From Hyphomicrobium_A sp963776675 (GTDB lineage Bacteria; Pseudomonadota; Alphaproteobacteria; Rhizobiales; Hyphomicrobiaceae), in assembly GCA_963776675.1 (NCBI GenBank), contig CAVZNR010000027.1, forward strand, positions 62,001 to 126,000: 64,000 nt of DNA. The letters are read 5' to 3'. The notes under the pieces are model-generated. The model did not search any database. It was not told the origin of the DNA and saw nothing but the letters and a program-made list of their open reading frames with translations. Both the position numbers and the translations under genes were made by a program. Within the stretch, counting starts at the first letter, position 1. Every line of letters starts with the position of its first letter. This document shows, piece after piece, positions 8,521 to 20,598 of this stretch.

Positions 8521-10194
8521 CTAGCCTTCGGTGGAGGCGTCGGTTGCGCCTCCATTCTCGCCGGCCTCACCCTCGGACGCCGCATCGTCGACGCCCTCAC
8601 CTTCCGGCTCCGGAGGCGGCAACAGGTCCTCGGGCTTGATCCAGCCGGCATGCACCCGCGCCGACATGATCATGTCCTCGGCTTCCTTGCGGCCAATTTC
8701 GAAGCTTTCCAGCACACCTTTGTGACGGACGGGCTCGGCATCCTTTTCCTTCTTGCGCTCGGTCCAGCCGACGAGATCGTCGGTGGCACAATCGGCAAGA
8801 TCCTCGACCGTCTTGATCTCGTTCTCGCCGAAAGCCACCATCATTGCAGTGGTGACGCCCTGCACCTTGGCGACGTCGTCGTGGACGCCGAGCTCGCGCC
8901 GCTTGGCGTCGCGGTCGGCCTCCTGCTTTTCCAAATACTCGCGCGCACGCGACTGGATCTCGTTGGCGGTGTGCTCGTCGAAACCTTCGATGTGCGCGAT
9001 CTCGGAGAGGTCGACGTAGGCCACCTCCTCGATCGAGGCGAAGCCCTCGGTCACGAGCAGCTGCGCGATCACCTCGTCGACGTCGAGCGCTTCCATCAGC
9101 ATGTTCGAGCGCTCGGAGAACTCCTTCTGGCGGCGCTCGGACTCCTCCTGCTCGGTGAGGATGTCGATGTCCCATCCGGTCAGCTGCGAGGCGAGCCGCA
9201 CGTTTTGTCCGCGCCGGCCGATGGCGAGCGAGAGCTGGCTCTCAGGCACCACAACCTCGATGCGGTTCGTGTCCTCGTCGAGGACCACCTTGGTGACCTC
9301 GGCGGGCGCCAGACCGTTGACGATGAAGCTCGCCGCATCCGGGTTCCACTGGATGATGTCGACCTTCTCGCCCTGCAGCTCGTTGACGACGGCCTGCACT
9401 CTCGAGCCGCGCATACCGACGCAGGCGCCGACGGGATCGATGGAGGAATCCTTGGAAATGACCGCAATCTTGGCGCGGGAGCCGGGATCGCGCGCGACCG
9501 ACTTAATCTCGACCACGCCGTCGTAAATCTCCGGCACTTCCTGCGCGAACAGCTTCGACATGAACTCGGGCCTGGCGCGGGACAGGAAGATCTGGGGCCC
9601 GCGCGGCTCGCGGCGGACGTCGTAAATGTAGGCGCGGATGCGATCGCCGTATTTGACGTTCTCGCGCGGGATCATCTCGTCGCGACGAATGACGCCCTCG
9701 GCGCGGCCCAGATCGACGATGACGTTGCCGTACTCGACGCGCTTCACCGTACCGTTGACGATCTCGCCGATGCGATCCTTGTACTCGCTGAAGTGACGCT
9801 CGCGCTCAGCCTCGCGCACCTTCTGCACGATGACCTGCTTGGCGTTCTGCGCGGCGACGCGACCGAAATCCAAAGGCGGCAGCGGCTCGGCGATGAGGTC
9901 GCCGATCTTGGCGTCCTTGTTGCGGTGCTGCGCCTCGTCGAGGGTGATCTCGGTGGAGTCGTTCTCGACGTTCTCGACGACGGCGAGCACGCGTGACAGC
10001 CGCGCCTCGCCCGTCTTGGGGTCGATCTCGCAGCGGATGTCGTTCTCCGCCCCGTACCGCGACTTCGCGGCCTTCTGGATCGCGTCCTCCATGGCCTCGA
10101 TGACGATCTTGCGATCGATCGACTTCTCGCGCGCGACCGCCTCGGCGATCTGCAGAAGCTCCAGCCGATTGGCGCTGATGCCGGCCATTGCCAT
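8521..10194 (-). CDS. nusA: Transcription termination/antitermination factor NusA
   Basis: NusA binds RNA polymerase and nascent RNA, controlling pausing, termination and antitermination. The 557-residue product has an N-terminal polymerase-binding domain (LQIAEAVAREKSIDRKIV) and an S1 domain (VNGTVKRVEYGNVIVDLG). Tandem KH domains follow (GACVGMRGSRVQAVVNELQG; IGRRGQNVRLASQLTGWDI). The helix-hairpin-helix C-terminal repeats are followed by an acidic tail. ATG at 10194 follows a strong AGGAGG site. It is second in the rimP-nusA-ylxR-infB operon, 60 nt after rimP. Confidence 0.98.
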   Translation of the reverse strand: MAMAGISANRLELLQIAEAVAREKSIDRKIVIEAMEDAIQKAAKSRYGAENDIRCEIDPKTGEARLSRVLAVVENVENDSTEITLDEAQHRNKDAKIGDLIAEPLPPLDFGRVAAQNAKQVIVQKVREAERERHFSEYKDRIGEIVNGTVKRVEYGNVIVDLGRAEGVIRRDEMIPRENVKYGDRIRAYIYDVRREPRGPQIFLSRARPEFMSKLFAQEVPEIYDGVVEIKSVARDPGSRAKIAVISKDSSIDPVGACVGMRGSRVQAVVNELQGEKVDIIQWNPDAASFIVNGLAPAEVTKVVLDEDTNRIEVVVPESQLSLAIGRRGQNVRLASQLTGWDIDILTEQEESERRQKEFSERSNMLMEALDVDEVIAQLLVTEGFASIEEVAYVDLSEIAHIEGFDEHTANEIQSRAREYLEKQEADRDAKRRELGVHDDVAKVQGVTTAMMVAFGENEIKTVEDLADCATDDLVGWTERKKEKDAEPVRHKGVLESFEIGRKEAEDMIMSARVHAGWIKPEDLLPPPEPEGEGVDDAASEGEAGENGGATDASTEG

Positions 10195-10254
10195 GGTCTT
10201 CGTCCTCCTGGTGGCCGCCGTTGCGCTTGCAAGCGTCGGGCGAGCCGTTCTTGG

Positions 10255-10830
10255 CTACTCTTCTACGGTTATCTCTTTGCTCTTTTTTGCGCGGCGCAAG
10301 GCCTCGCGGATCAATTCGTCGGTCAATACCAGCTTTGCCTCCCCGACCAGCCCGATGGGCAGACCGAGAACCGTGCGGCCGACCTGGTCGAGATCGACCG
10401 CGATGCGCACCTCGCCGTCCTCGAAGCCTTCGAGGGTGCCGCGAAAACGCTTGCGCCCGTCGATCGGCTCCTTGAGCTCGACCTTGGCCTCATAGCCCGA
10501 CCAGTCATCGAAGTCGGAGGGCCGCACCAGCGGGCGGTCGATCCCGGGCGAGGAAATCTCGAGCCGATAGGCGCCGGCAATCGGATCATGCACATCCAGC
10601 AAAGGCGAAATTTCCCGCGAAATGGTCTCGCAATCCTCGATCGTCAACGTGCCGTCGTCGCGCTCGGCCATCACCTGCACCGTCTTGGTGTCGCCGCCCG
10701 AGACGGCCACCCGGACCAGCCGAAAGCCGCCGCCCAGAAGTGCCGGCTCCACGAGGTCCGCCACTCTGGCCGCCACTCCGGCCTCATGAATAAATCGGTC
10801 GCTCAAGGCGCCGTCGCCGCCAGCGTCCAT
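10255..10830 (-). CDS. rimP: Ribosome maturation factor RimP
   Basis: RimP assists 30S maturation. The 191-residue protein has the N-terminal domain signature GFRLVRVAVSGGDTKTVQVM, the CETISREISPLLDV segment and the hallmark YRLEISSPGIDRPL. An Sm-like C-terminal domain follows (FRGTLEGFEDGEVRI). It is the first gene after a terminator (10877-10905), so the nusA-infB operon promoter probably lies just upstream of 10830; I could not identify it with confidence. Confidence 0.96.
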   Translation of the reverse strand: MDAGGDGALSDRFIHEAGVAARVADLVEPALLGGGFRLVRVAVSGGDTKTVQVMAERDDGTLTIEDCETISREISPLLDVHDPIAGAYRLEISSPGIDRPLVRPSDFDDWSGYEAKVELKEPIDGRKRFRGTLEGFEDGEVRIAVDLDQVGRTVLGLPIGLVGEAKLVLTDELIREALRRAKKSKEITVEE

Positions 10831-10876
10831 GACCCTTAGCTGTCCGATTGGCAGTGCTCGATCCGCCGCACCAATA

Positions 10877-10905
10877 CAAAAAGAGCGGACCCAGAGGGCC
10901 CACTC
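10877..10905 (-). terminator. Rho-independent terminator after trmB
   Basis: Read on the minus strand, a 9-bp stem (GAGTGGGCC with GGTCCGCTC, including G-U pairs) closes a 5-nt loop and runs straight into five T's. It follows the trmB stop at 10947 and precedes rimP, separating the metK-trmB unit from the rimP-nusA-infB operon. Confidence 0.85.
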
Positions 10906-10946
10906 TCGTGAGTTGAGATGATCATGAGCAGCTGATTATTAAGCGA

Positions 10947-11672
10947 TCATGACGCCTCTGGCAAGTCGGTTGTGAGGGCGGCGGGGCTGCTAGTCCTGAC
11001 AAGCTTAAAGAAATAGCAGCGCCGGCCCTCCCGGCGCGCCTTCGCCTCGTAGCGGGTCTCGGGCCAGTCGGGCGGGCGCTGGCGCCAATCGGCGGGGCCG
11101 GCGGCCTGCCATGCAAATGCCGGGCTGGCGCGGGCAGTCATCAGGATGGCCCCGGCATAATCGCCGATGTCGGTGGCGATCCTGAGCTCGGCACCAGGGA
11201 CGAGGACGCGGGCCAGCCGCTCGAATAGGGCGGGCGATACCAGCCGGCGCTTCACGTGCTTCTTCTTGGGCCAGGGGTCGGGAAACAGGACGAAGGCGCG
11301 TTGGAGCGAGGCCTCGGGCAGCCAGTCCAGGACCTCGCGCGCGTCCTGCCGGCTGAGGCGCACGTTGGCGAGCGCGTGCTCCTCGATCGCCGACAACGCC
11401 TTCACCACGCCGTCCTCGAACACCTCGCAGCCGATCAGTCCGGTGTTGGGGTTGTGACGGGCCTGCCAGATGAGATGCTCGGCTCCCCCGAATCCGATCT
11501 CGAGCCACACGTTGGCGGCAGGATGCGCAAACAGTGCAGCCAAGGACGACGGACAAGGCGACGATAGATCGAGTGCCAGCTGCGGCAGCAGATCGTCGAA
11601 AAGCGCGCGCTGACGGGCACTCAGGCCGCGACCGCGCCGGCGCCCGAACGAACGCAGCTCGCGCGGTGTCAC
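10947..11672 (-). CDS. trmB: tRNA (guanosine(46)-N7)-methyltransferase TrmB
   Basis: TrmB methylates G46 in the tRNA variable loop using S-adenosylmethionine. The product shows the SAM-binding segment VWLEIGFGGAEHLIWQA, the catalytic region VLFPDPWPKKKHVKRRLV and the C-terminal TRYEAKARREGRRCYFF. The start is chosen at GTG 11672 (VTPRELRSFGRRRGR) with a GGAGCGG ribosome site. That gives 241 residues, close to the E. coli protein. The frame stays open upstream into metK but without family similarity. It lies 19 nt after metK, the source of its cofactor. Confidence 0.95.
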   Translation of the reverse strand: MTPRELRSFGRRRGRGLSARQRALFDDLLPQLALDLSSPCPSSLAALFAHPAANVWLEIGFGGAEHLIWQARHNPNTGLIGCEVFEDGVVKALSAIEEHALANVRLSRQDAREVLDWLPEASLQRAFVLFPDPWPKKKHVKRRLVSPALFERLARVLVPGAELRIATDIGDYAGAILMTARASPAFAWQAAGPADWRQRPPDWPETRYEAKARREGRRCYFFKLVRTSSPAALTTDLPEAS

Positions 11673-11691
11673 CGCCCGCTCCGCTCCAGCC

Positions 11692-12900
<1,209 letters not shown>

Positions 12901-13075
12901 CCAAGCCCTCGCGTTTTTTTTGTCGGATTCGCCGGAAAATCGCGGGGGTTGTCTCAAGGTTTAGGCACCGGGTCAAGCCGGGGAGCCGCGCCGGGACATT
13001 CGATCCCCTTATTCGACGGGCCGCGTCGGCCGGCGGAGGAGCGGACAAATCCGCACGCCATTCACGTTGAGGAGG

Positions 13076-13534
13076 CTACTCGCGGTTAGCGTTCTCGACG
13101 TCTCCGGCATACGCCCGCACCAGCTCCACGATCGAGCGGCGCACACGAGGATCAGTGATGCGGGCGAAGGCCTTGTTGAGCTCCAAGCCTTCGCGGCTGC
13201 CCAGGAATTCGACCGCATAGCTCTCGGCCGGACGGTCCGCGAATCCGGCAACTCCATCCGCCGTCGGCAGCTCCTCGTAAAAGAACTGCACGGGTACGCC
13301 CAAGACCCTCGCCAGATCGAACAGCCGGCTGGCGCCGATCCGGTTGATGCCCTTCTCGTATTTTTGGATTTGCTGGAACGTCAGACCCAGATGCTCGCCG
13401 AGCTTCTCTTGGCTCATGCCGAGCAGCATGCGGCGCAAGCGCACGCGGCTGCCGACATGGACGTCGATGGGGTTTGCGCGCCGTGAGCCGCGGTCCTCTT
13501 GTTCCAGTTCTTCCACCGCATTCTCTCTCGACAT
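13076..13534 (-). CDS. Xre-family helix-turn-helix regulator
   Basis: The 152-residue protein carries an HTH_3/Cro-C1 domain at about residues 28-84 (VGSRVRLRRMLLGMSQEKLG, FQQIQKYEKGINRIGASRLF). A C-terminal stretch (RITDPRVRRSIVELVRAYA) is conserved in a regulator family common in alphaproteobacteria between lnt and metK. It probably acts as a DNA-binding repressor or activator; its targets cannot be read from the sequence. The 168-bp upstream gap to lnt is comparatively AT-rich and likely holds its promoter. ATG at 13534. Confidence 0.9.
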   Translation of the reverse strand: MSRENAVEELEQEDRGSRRANPIDVHVGSRVRLRRMLLGMSQEKLGEHLGLTFQQIQKYEKGINRIGASRLFDLARVLGVPVQFFYEELPTADGVAGFADRPAESYAVEFLGSREGLELNKAFARITDPRVRRSIVELVRAYAGDVENANRE

Positions 13535-13702
13535 GACGGTCTACCTTACTCGCGCCGAGGCGTGCGACTTTAGTACACCTCTAGAGTGCGCAAGCTTAAT
13601 ACAGCAACCTAGGGTGGGAGGATTAAACAGCACATAGGCCCCAACCCTCAATTTTAGCTTTATGAAGGCAAGGCGGGGCGCAAGCAATAGTTGAATTATC
13701 AA

Positions 13703-15409
13703 TCAGTTCCGTCGCTTGCGGGCAAGCACAATCGCCGCTGCGGCAAAGGCCATAGCCAGGGCGACGAAAGTCCAATCCCCGAATTGAGCGTACGGGGGCG
13801 GCGCAACGGCGGCCGGGATGCCGCTGTCGATGACGCCGCGCGCGTTCAACGGCAAAAGGCTCAGCACGCGGCCATAGCTGTCGACGACCGCCGACACGCC
13901 ATTGTTGGCGGCGCGCACCAATGGCACGCCTTCCTCGACGGCGCGCACCCTGGATTGGTGGAAGTGCTGCCAGGGGCCGGTCGTGTCACCGAACCAGCCA
14001 TCGTTGGTGACATTGAGCAGCAGGCCCGGGCGCGATGCGCCCTCGACGATCTCTGCGGGAAAGATGGCCTCATAGCAAATGAGGCCCGCGACACGCGGCA
14101 GGCCGGGAATATTCATGAGCGGGCGGGGGCTGGGCCCGATGGAAAAGCCGCCGCGCCAACGCGTCAGCTGCTCCAGCCCCATCCATTCGAGTGTGGTCTG
14201 AAAGGGCAGATACTCGCCGAAGGGGACGAGATGGATCTTGTCGTAGACGGACTCGAGACCGCCCTGGTCGGAGAAGACCATGAGGCTGTTGAACCCCTCG
14301 CGGCGCGCGGCCAGCGTGCCGGCGTCCGGCTTCTTCAAGCGCAGCGCGCCTGAGATGAGCCGCGTGCCGTCGGGCAGAAGCTCGCCGATGGCGGCAAGCG
14401 CCTCGGGGTGCTGGAGGGGCAGAAACGGCATGGCCGCCTCGGGCCAGATCAGATGCGTGACGCCGGCGAGGTCGTCGCGGCGACCGCCCGCGTCGTGGCG
14501 CGAAAGATCGAGCTGATCCCGGAAAATCTCGCCTTGCTTCTCCGCCTTCCACTTGTCGCGCTGATCGACGCTTGCCTGCACGACGCGAATCTTCACGCCG
14601 TCGACCAGCGGAGCGGGGCCGGCCGATAGCCGCCAAGCGCCATAAGCGTAGAGCGCCAGCAGCGGCAGAACAGCGATAGCCGCGGCCCAGGCCATGCCCT
14701 GTCGATAGCCGCGCGCCGAGCTTGTGTCGGCAATGAGCACGAGCGGCGCAGCGAAGATCACGACCGCAAGCAGCGTCAGTCCGTAGATGCCGAAGAGCGC
14801 CGCCGACTGCATCATGGGCAGCGGCCACGTCAGCGCGTAGCCGAGCACGTTCCAAGGAAAGCCCGTAAAGACGTGGCCACGCAGCCATTCCGCACCCGAC
14901 AGCGCGAGGGCGAGCACGAGCACCCGCGCCAACCCCGACGGCCAGACGAGGCTGGCGGCGGCAGCGGCAAGGGCCGTAAACAGCGCCATCCCCGCCGGCA
15001 TCAGCGTCACGGCGAACGGCAGCAGCCACGCGAACTTGTCGGCCTCCACCAGGAAGGCCTCGCCGATCCAGAACAGCCCGAAAACGAAGTAGCCGAAACC
15101 AAACCACCAGGCGGCACTCGCCGCCCGCACGGCCGGGCGCCGCCAGAAGCCTTCCCGATCGCGGCCCGCGACCGCACCGTCGATCAGCCAGACGAGGACG
15201 GGAAGCGTGACGAACAGCACCGGCCACAGAAAAAACGGGGCCATGGCGAGAACGGAAATGCTGCCGGCGGCGAACGCCGCGGCAAGCCGCCGCCAGCCGT
15301 CGAGATCTCGCACCCACTGGGAAAAGGCGCCGGCGCCATGGGCCGAGCGATCGGCGTTCGCGGCTAACACAGCCAAGGCGCCGCGTGAGGAGGTCACCGC
15401 GCGCCTCAC
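13703..15409 (-). CDS. lnt: Apolipoprotein N-acyltransferase
   Basis: Lnt adds the third acyl chain to the N-terminal Cys of lipoproteins in the inner membrane. The 568-residue protein has several membrane helices in residues 40-270, then a nitrilase-type periplasmic domain. The catalytic Glu (LIWPEAAMPF), Lys (YDKIHLVPFGEYLPF) and Cys (AGLICYEAIFP) are all visible, and a last helix lies near the C-terminus. It starts at GTG 15409, overlapping the corC-like stop by 4 nt (GTGA), so the two are translationally coupled. Confidence 0.96.
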   Translation of the reverse strand: MRRAVTSSRGALAVLAANADRSAHGAGAFSQWVRDLDGWRRLAAAFAAGSISVLAMAPFFLWPVLFVTLPVLVWLIDGAVAGRDREGFWRRPAVRAASAAWWFGFGYFVFGLFWIGEAFLVEADKFAWLLPFAVTLMPAGMALFTALAAAAASLVWPSGLARVLVLALALSGAEWLRGHVFTGFPWNVLGYALTWPLPMMQSAALFGIYGLTLLAVVIFAAPLVLIADTSSARGYRQGMAWAAAIAVLPLLALYAYGAWRLSAGPAPLVDGVKIRVVQASVDQRDKWKAEKQGEIFRDQLDLSRHDAGGRRDDLAGVTHLIWPEAAMPFLPLQHPEALAAIGELLPDGTRLISGALRLKKPDAGTLAARREGFNSLMVFSDQGGLESVYDKIHLVPFGEYLPFQTTLEWMGLEQLTRWRGGFSIGPSPRPLMNIPGLPRVAGLICYEAIFPAEIVEGASRPGLLLNVTNDGWFGDTTGPWQHFHQSRVRAVEEGVPLVRAANNGVSAVVDSYGRVLSLLPLNARGVIDSGIPAAVAPPPYAQFGDWTFVALAMAFAAAAIVLARKRRN

Positions 15410-16482
15410 GCCTTTTCGGCGCCGGCCGGTGCCGTTCCAGGCGCACGCGGCTGGTGAATGCGGACCTTTTTCAGACGGCGCGCATCGGCCTCGAGCACCT
15501 CCAGCTCCAGACCCGAAGGATGACGCACGAGCTCGCCGCGCACGGGAACGCGACCCAGAAGCGCGAACAGGAGCCCGCCGAGCGTATCGATATCTTCCAC
15601 CTCCTCGGGCTTCAGGAGCTTCACCCCCAGATGCTCCTCCAGCTCCTTGATGGGGGTGCGCGCCGAGGCGACGAGACCGAGCTTGGGATCGACGGCGATA
15701 TGCGCGGCCTCAGCGACGTCATGCTCGTCCTCGATGTCGCCGACGATCTGCTCGACCAGATCCTCGATGGTGACGAGACCGTCGGTGCCGCCGTATTCGT
15801 CGACGACAAGCGCCATGTGGATGCGCGTCGACTGCATGCGGATGAGCAGGTTGGTGGCCGGCATCGAGGGCGGCACATACAGCACCGGCCTGCGGATCTT
15901 GGTCGTGCCTATGGCACGCGAAAGATCGACGCGCGACAGATCGAAATGGTGGGAACCGGCATCCTCGATGCTCTTTGCGTCGCCTTTGGCGCCGCCGTTG
16001 CCCTCTGGTGCGATCGCGATCGGCTCATTGAAAATTTCACCGGCCGCCTCTTTGAGAAGCCAGCGGAACAGATCTTTGATGTGGATCATGCCGCGCGGGT
16101 CATCCAGCGTCTCGTTGAAGAGCGGGATGCGCGACACGCCCGCCTCGCCGAACACGCGTAAGAGCTCCGACAGCGGCTCGCTCTCTTCCAGAGCCATGAT
16201 GTCGGCGCGCGGCACCATGATGTCGTCAACGCGCAAGCCGCCGAAGCGCAGCAGACGGCTCATCATATCGCGCTCTTCGGTCGAGAACGCGCTATCGGCG
16301 TCGGGTGCTTCCTTGAGCCCCGCTTCGAGCATTTCGCGCAGTGTCGGCGAGCGCAGCCCAATGCGGCTCAAAAGCGTGGAGATCAGGCTCTGCGTTGATC
16401 CACCGCCGTTTGAGGGCGCCTCAGGGCTCTCGCTGCGGCCCTGCGGCTCCGGCTTCTCACTCGTAATGGGCGTGCTCGTCAT
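15406..16482 (-). CDS. CorC/HlyC-type CBS-domain protein
   Basis: The 358-residue protein has a short variable N-terminus, paired CBS domains (VDDIMVPRADIMAL; RRPVLYVPPSMPATNLL...VVDEYGGTDGLVTIEDLVE) and a C-terminal CorC_HlyC transporter-associated domain (DIDTLGGLLFALLGRVP). It has no membrane domain of its own. E. coli CorC (YbeX) lies next to ybeY and lnt and has been tied to Mg/Co handling and ribosome quality. The same order phoH-ybeY-corC-lnt occurs here with 4-nt overlaps on both sides. Confidence 0.93.
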   Translation of the reverse strand: MTSTPITSEKPEPQGRSESPEAPSNGGGSTQSLISTLLSRIGLRSPTLREMLEAGLKEAPDADSAFSTEERDMMSRLLRFGGLRVDDIMVPRADIMALEESEPLSELLRVFGEAGVSRIPLFNETLDDPRGMIHIKDLFRWLLKEAAGEIFNEPIAIAPEGNGGAKGDAKSIEDAGSHHFDLSRVDLSRAIGTTKIRRPVLYVPPSMPATNLLIRMQSTRIHMALVVDEYGGTDGLVTIEDLVEQIVGDIEDEHDVAEAAHIAVDPKLGLVASARTPIKELEEHLGVKLLKPEEVEDIDTLGGLLFALLGRVPVRGELVRHPSGLELEVLEADARRLKKVRIHQPRAPGTAPAGAEKA

Positions 16483-17072
16483 GACTTAGGAAAATCCGAT
16501 TTCTGCCGGGGCGACGCGCGCGGCTCTCCGGCCGCCGCATACGGGTCTTCGATCCCGAGCCGGGCGAGAATACGCGCCTCGAGCGCCTCCATCATCTCCG
16601 CTTCCGCGTCCATTTCATGATCGTAGCCCAGCAGGTGCAAAAGACCGTGAACCACGAGGTGTTGCAGATGATGCTCAACGGGCAATCCCAGCTCCGCGGC
16701 CTCGCGGGCGACCGTCTCGGCCGCCAGCACGAGATCGCCGAGCGCCCGTAGGTCGCCGCCCAAAGGCGCAGGTCCGGCGGGAAAAGAGAGGACGTTGGTC
16801 GAGGACGGCTTGCCGCGGTAGGTCGCGTTGAGCCGCGCTACCTCCTCGTCGGAAGACAGTGCGACGCAGGCCTCGCTGCCGGTGACTGCAAGCTCGGCTG
16901 CGAGCGCGGCGGCGGCGGCGCGCACTACCTGGGACGTGGCATCGAGCGAGCCCCAGTCGCCCGCCTCGTGCACCACGTCGAGCACGAGTCCTATAGGAGG
17001 CTCCGCGTCGGCACGCGGCGGATCACCGCCTTCAGGGGCCGAAACGCTTCTTGCTGGAACGACTGCAGGCAT
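16479..17072 (-). CDS. ybeY: Endoribonuclease YbeY (rRNA maturation factor)
   Basis: YbeY is a metal-dependent RNase that acts in 16S rRNA 3'-end maturation and ribosome quality control. The metal site HGLLHLLGYDHE supplies the HxxxHxxxxxH ligands, and STNVLSFPAGP is also typical. The 197-residue length includes non-conserved extensions at both ends, as in many alphaproteobacteria. Its stop overlaps the corC-like start (ATGA), and it lies 9 nt after phoH. Confidence 0.96.
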   Translation of the reverse strand: MPAVVPARSVSAPEGGDPPRADAEPPIGLVLDVVHEAGDWGSLDATSQVVRAAAAALAAELAVTGSEACVALSSDEEVARLNATYRGKPSSTNVLSFPAGPAPLGGDLRALGDLVLAAETVAREAAELGLPVEHHLQHLVVHGLLHLLGYDHEMDAEAEMMEALEARILARLGIEDPYAAAGEPRASPRQKSDFPKS

Positions 17073-17081
17073 GGATTGCGG

Positions 17082-18113
17082 CTACTTCTGCCGATCGTAA
17101 GCGTTGACGATGCGGGCGACGAGGTCGCGGCGCACGACATCGGCGCCGGTAAAGCGAATCGCCTCGATGCCGGCGACGCCGTCCAACAGCTTGATCGCCT
17201 CCTCGAGCCCCGATGTCATGCCGAACGGCAAGTCGACTTGGCTCGGATCGCCGGTGACGACCATCTTCGAGTTTTCGCCCAACCGCGTCAAAAACATCTT
17301 CATCTGCATGCTGGTCGTGTTCTGCGCCTCATCGAGAATGACATAGGCATTCGCCAGCGTGCGCCCGCGCATAAAGGCGAGCGGTGCGATCTCGATCACG
17401 CCGGTCTCGAGGTCACGCTCGACCTTCTCCGGCGGCAGCACGTCGTAGAGGGCGTCGTAGAGCGGGCGCAAATAGGGATCGACCTTCTCGCGCATGTCGC
17501 CGGGCAGGAACCCCAGCCTTTCTCCGGCCTCGACCGCCGGTCGCGAAAGAATGATGCGCTCGACGAGGCCGCGCTCCAGACAGTGCGCCGCATAGGCAAC
17601 GGCAATGTAGGTCTTGCCGGTGCCGGCCGGTCCCACACCGAACACCAGGTCGATCTTTTCCAACGCGCGCATATAAGCGCTTTGGGTGAGCGTGCGCGCC
17701 TTGACCACACGACGGCGCGTGGCGATCTGCGCCTGGCCGTCGACGCTTGCCGTCTCCTCGCGCGCATGACGGATGAGGCCGTCGAAATCACCGGCGCCGA
17801 TCGTCTCGCCGCGGCCGACGCGGGTGTAAAGCTCCTCGAGCACGCCGCGCGCGATATCGCAGGCCGCTTCCGATCCATTGAGGATAACGACATTGCCGTG
17901 CGCGTGCGCTTCGATACCGAGGCGATCCTCGATAAGCGCCAGATGGCTGTCGTATTCTCCTAAGAGCCGCGTCAGGTGCCGGTTGTCCTCGAACGGCACG
18001 ACGATGCGCTTGTTCGCTACTTGAACCTTAGGGGACTTGCCCGGTCCAGAGACCGGGTTCCCGCGAAATGCTGCCAATCGGGGCTCCCGACGTCGTTCGC
18101 TTCGAATCGCCAC
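17082..18113 (-). CDS. phoH: PhoH-family ATPase
   Basis: The 343-residue protein has an N-terminal KH-like region (residues 35-100) and a P-loop ATPase domain. That domain shows Walker A GPAGTGKT (about residue 162), AEGERLGFLPGDMREK-type sequence and Walker B YVILDEAQN. PhoH proteins are linked to RNA metabolism and are nearly always next to ybeY and miaB; the biochemical role is not settled. It starts at GTG 18113, after an 82-bp gap from miaB. Confidence 0.95.
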   Translation of the reverse strand: MAIRSERRREPRLAAFRGNPVSGPGKSPKVQVANKRIVVPFEDNRHLTRLLGEYDSHLALIEDRLGIEAHAHGNVVILNGSEAACDIARGVLEELYTRVGRGETIGAGDFDGLIRHAREETASVDGQAQIATRRRVVKARTLTQSAYMRALEKIDLVFGVGPAGTGKTYIAVAYAAHCLERGLVERIILSRPAVEAGERLGFLPGDMREKVDPYLRPLYDALYDVLPPEKVERDLETGVIEIAPLAFMRGRTLANAYVILDEAQNTTSMQMKMFLTRLGENSKMVVTGDPSQVDLPFGMTSGLEEAIKLLDGVAGIEAIRFTGADVVRRDLVARIVNAYDRQK

Positions 18114-18194
18114 TGCTCGCCGCTAAATCTAGCATATTGCGCGCGTCGTGCCGAAATGAGCGCGGCCGGCGCGAGCACTGCCATAGTAAACGGC

Positions 18195-19622
<1,428 letters not shown>

Positions 19623-19694
19623 CACGTCCCCACACTCAGCGCTTCTTGTTGCATGGCAGCATTTGAGGAAAGGTTTGTCCAGGGCGGCGGCCCG

Positions 19695-20576
19695 TCAGAC
19701 CCATTTGTCGGTCTTGCCGTTGCTGGACCCCGGCCGCACCGGGCCGGCACCCTCGGTGGGCACCGCAATGGCAATAGGCTCATCTCGCCCTCTTGCGCGC
19801 AGGATGCGCACCACGTGCTCGCGCACCTCTGCTTCGCTTTGCCGCGCAAGCTCCTTGCGGTCCGCGAAACGCGAAAGGGGCACCGGCGGCCCGATACGGA
19901 TGTGCACGTCGAGCGGGCCGGCCTTCAGCAGGCGCCAGGCGTGGCTGCGCATCTCCATGCCGCCGTACCAGCCGACGAGCGGACGGTCTGCGCGCCCCAG
20001 CGGAATGCCGTGCAGGTGCGTGTAGACGAGCGACAAGGTTTGGACGACGGCGTCGGGCACGTCGCCTTTCACGTTGCCCGAAGGCTTCGCTGCCGCGAAT
20101 AGCGATGTCATGAAGGGGAGCACGCGGTTGCCGTCGCTCGATGTGCCCTCGGCGAACAGAACCACGGTGTCGCCTTGCGCCAGCCGCTCCAGAATCTCGC
20201 CTGCCGCCTCGCCGACCTTGGTGCGCCGTGCGCGGTCGACGAACACGGAGCGCTGCAGTCGCGCCAGCGAGGAGACGAACGGCCAGCTGCCGACTTCCTT
20301 CTTGGCCACGAACGACACTGGCGCCACGGCCGAAAGCACGGGGATGTCGAGCCAGGAGGTGTGGTTGGCCACCAGCAGCACCGGGCGATCCTGCGCCACC
20401 TCGCCGTCGATCTCGAGGCGAATGCCGAGCAGGCGGCAAACGTTGCGATGGTACCAGTGGGGAAAGGTACGAGCGTAGCGCGGGCTCAAGCGCAGCAGCG
20501 CGGCCTGCACCGGCATCAAAGGCACGGTCAGGCCGAAGAAGCCTGCCAGAACTGCCCCGCCCCTCAACGCTCCCAT
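19695..20576 (-). CDS. plsC: 1-acyl-sn-glycerol-3-phosphate acyltransferase (PlsC-like)
   Basis: The enzyme esterifies lysophosphatidic acid to phosphatidic acid at the inner membrane. Family motifs are visible: NHTSWLD (catalytic HX4D), FVDRARRTK, and VVLFAEGTSSDG with the EGT motif. A hydrophobic segment is present near the N-terminus. ATG at 20576 (MGALRGG) is favoured because GGAGG lies 4 nt upstream; an upstream TTG at 20597 is possible. Miab, this gene and fur form a common Hyphomicrobiales run. Several paralogous acyltransferases exist, so substrate specificity is inferred. Confidence 0.9.
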   Translation of the reverse strand: MGALRGGAVLAGFFGLTVPLMPVQAALLRLSPRYARTFPHWYHRNVCRLLGIRLEIDGEVAQDRPVLLVANHTSWLDIPVLSAVAPVSFVAKKEVGSWPFVSSLARLQRSVFVDRARRTKVGEAAGEILERLAQGDTVVLFAEGTSSDGNRVLPFMTSLFAAAKPSGNVKGDVPDAVVQTLSLVYTHLHGIPLGRADRPLVGWYGGMEMRSHAWRLLKAGPLDVHIRIGPPVPLSRFADRKELARQSEAEVREHVVRILRARGRDEPIAIAVPTEGAGPVRPGSSNGKTDKWV

Positions 20577-20598
20577 CGCGCCTCCGGCTGCGCCCAAC

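Noticed and set aside
12901..13075. Possible SAM riboswitch in the metK leader
   Set aside because: GC-rich pairs are present, but I could not match the conserved core of SAM-II or SAM/SAH elements. No claim is made.
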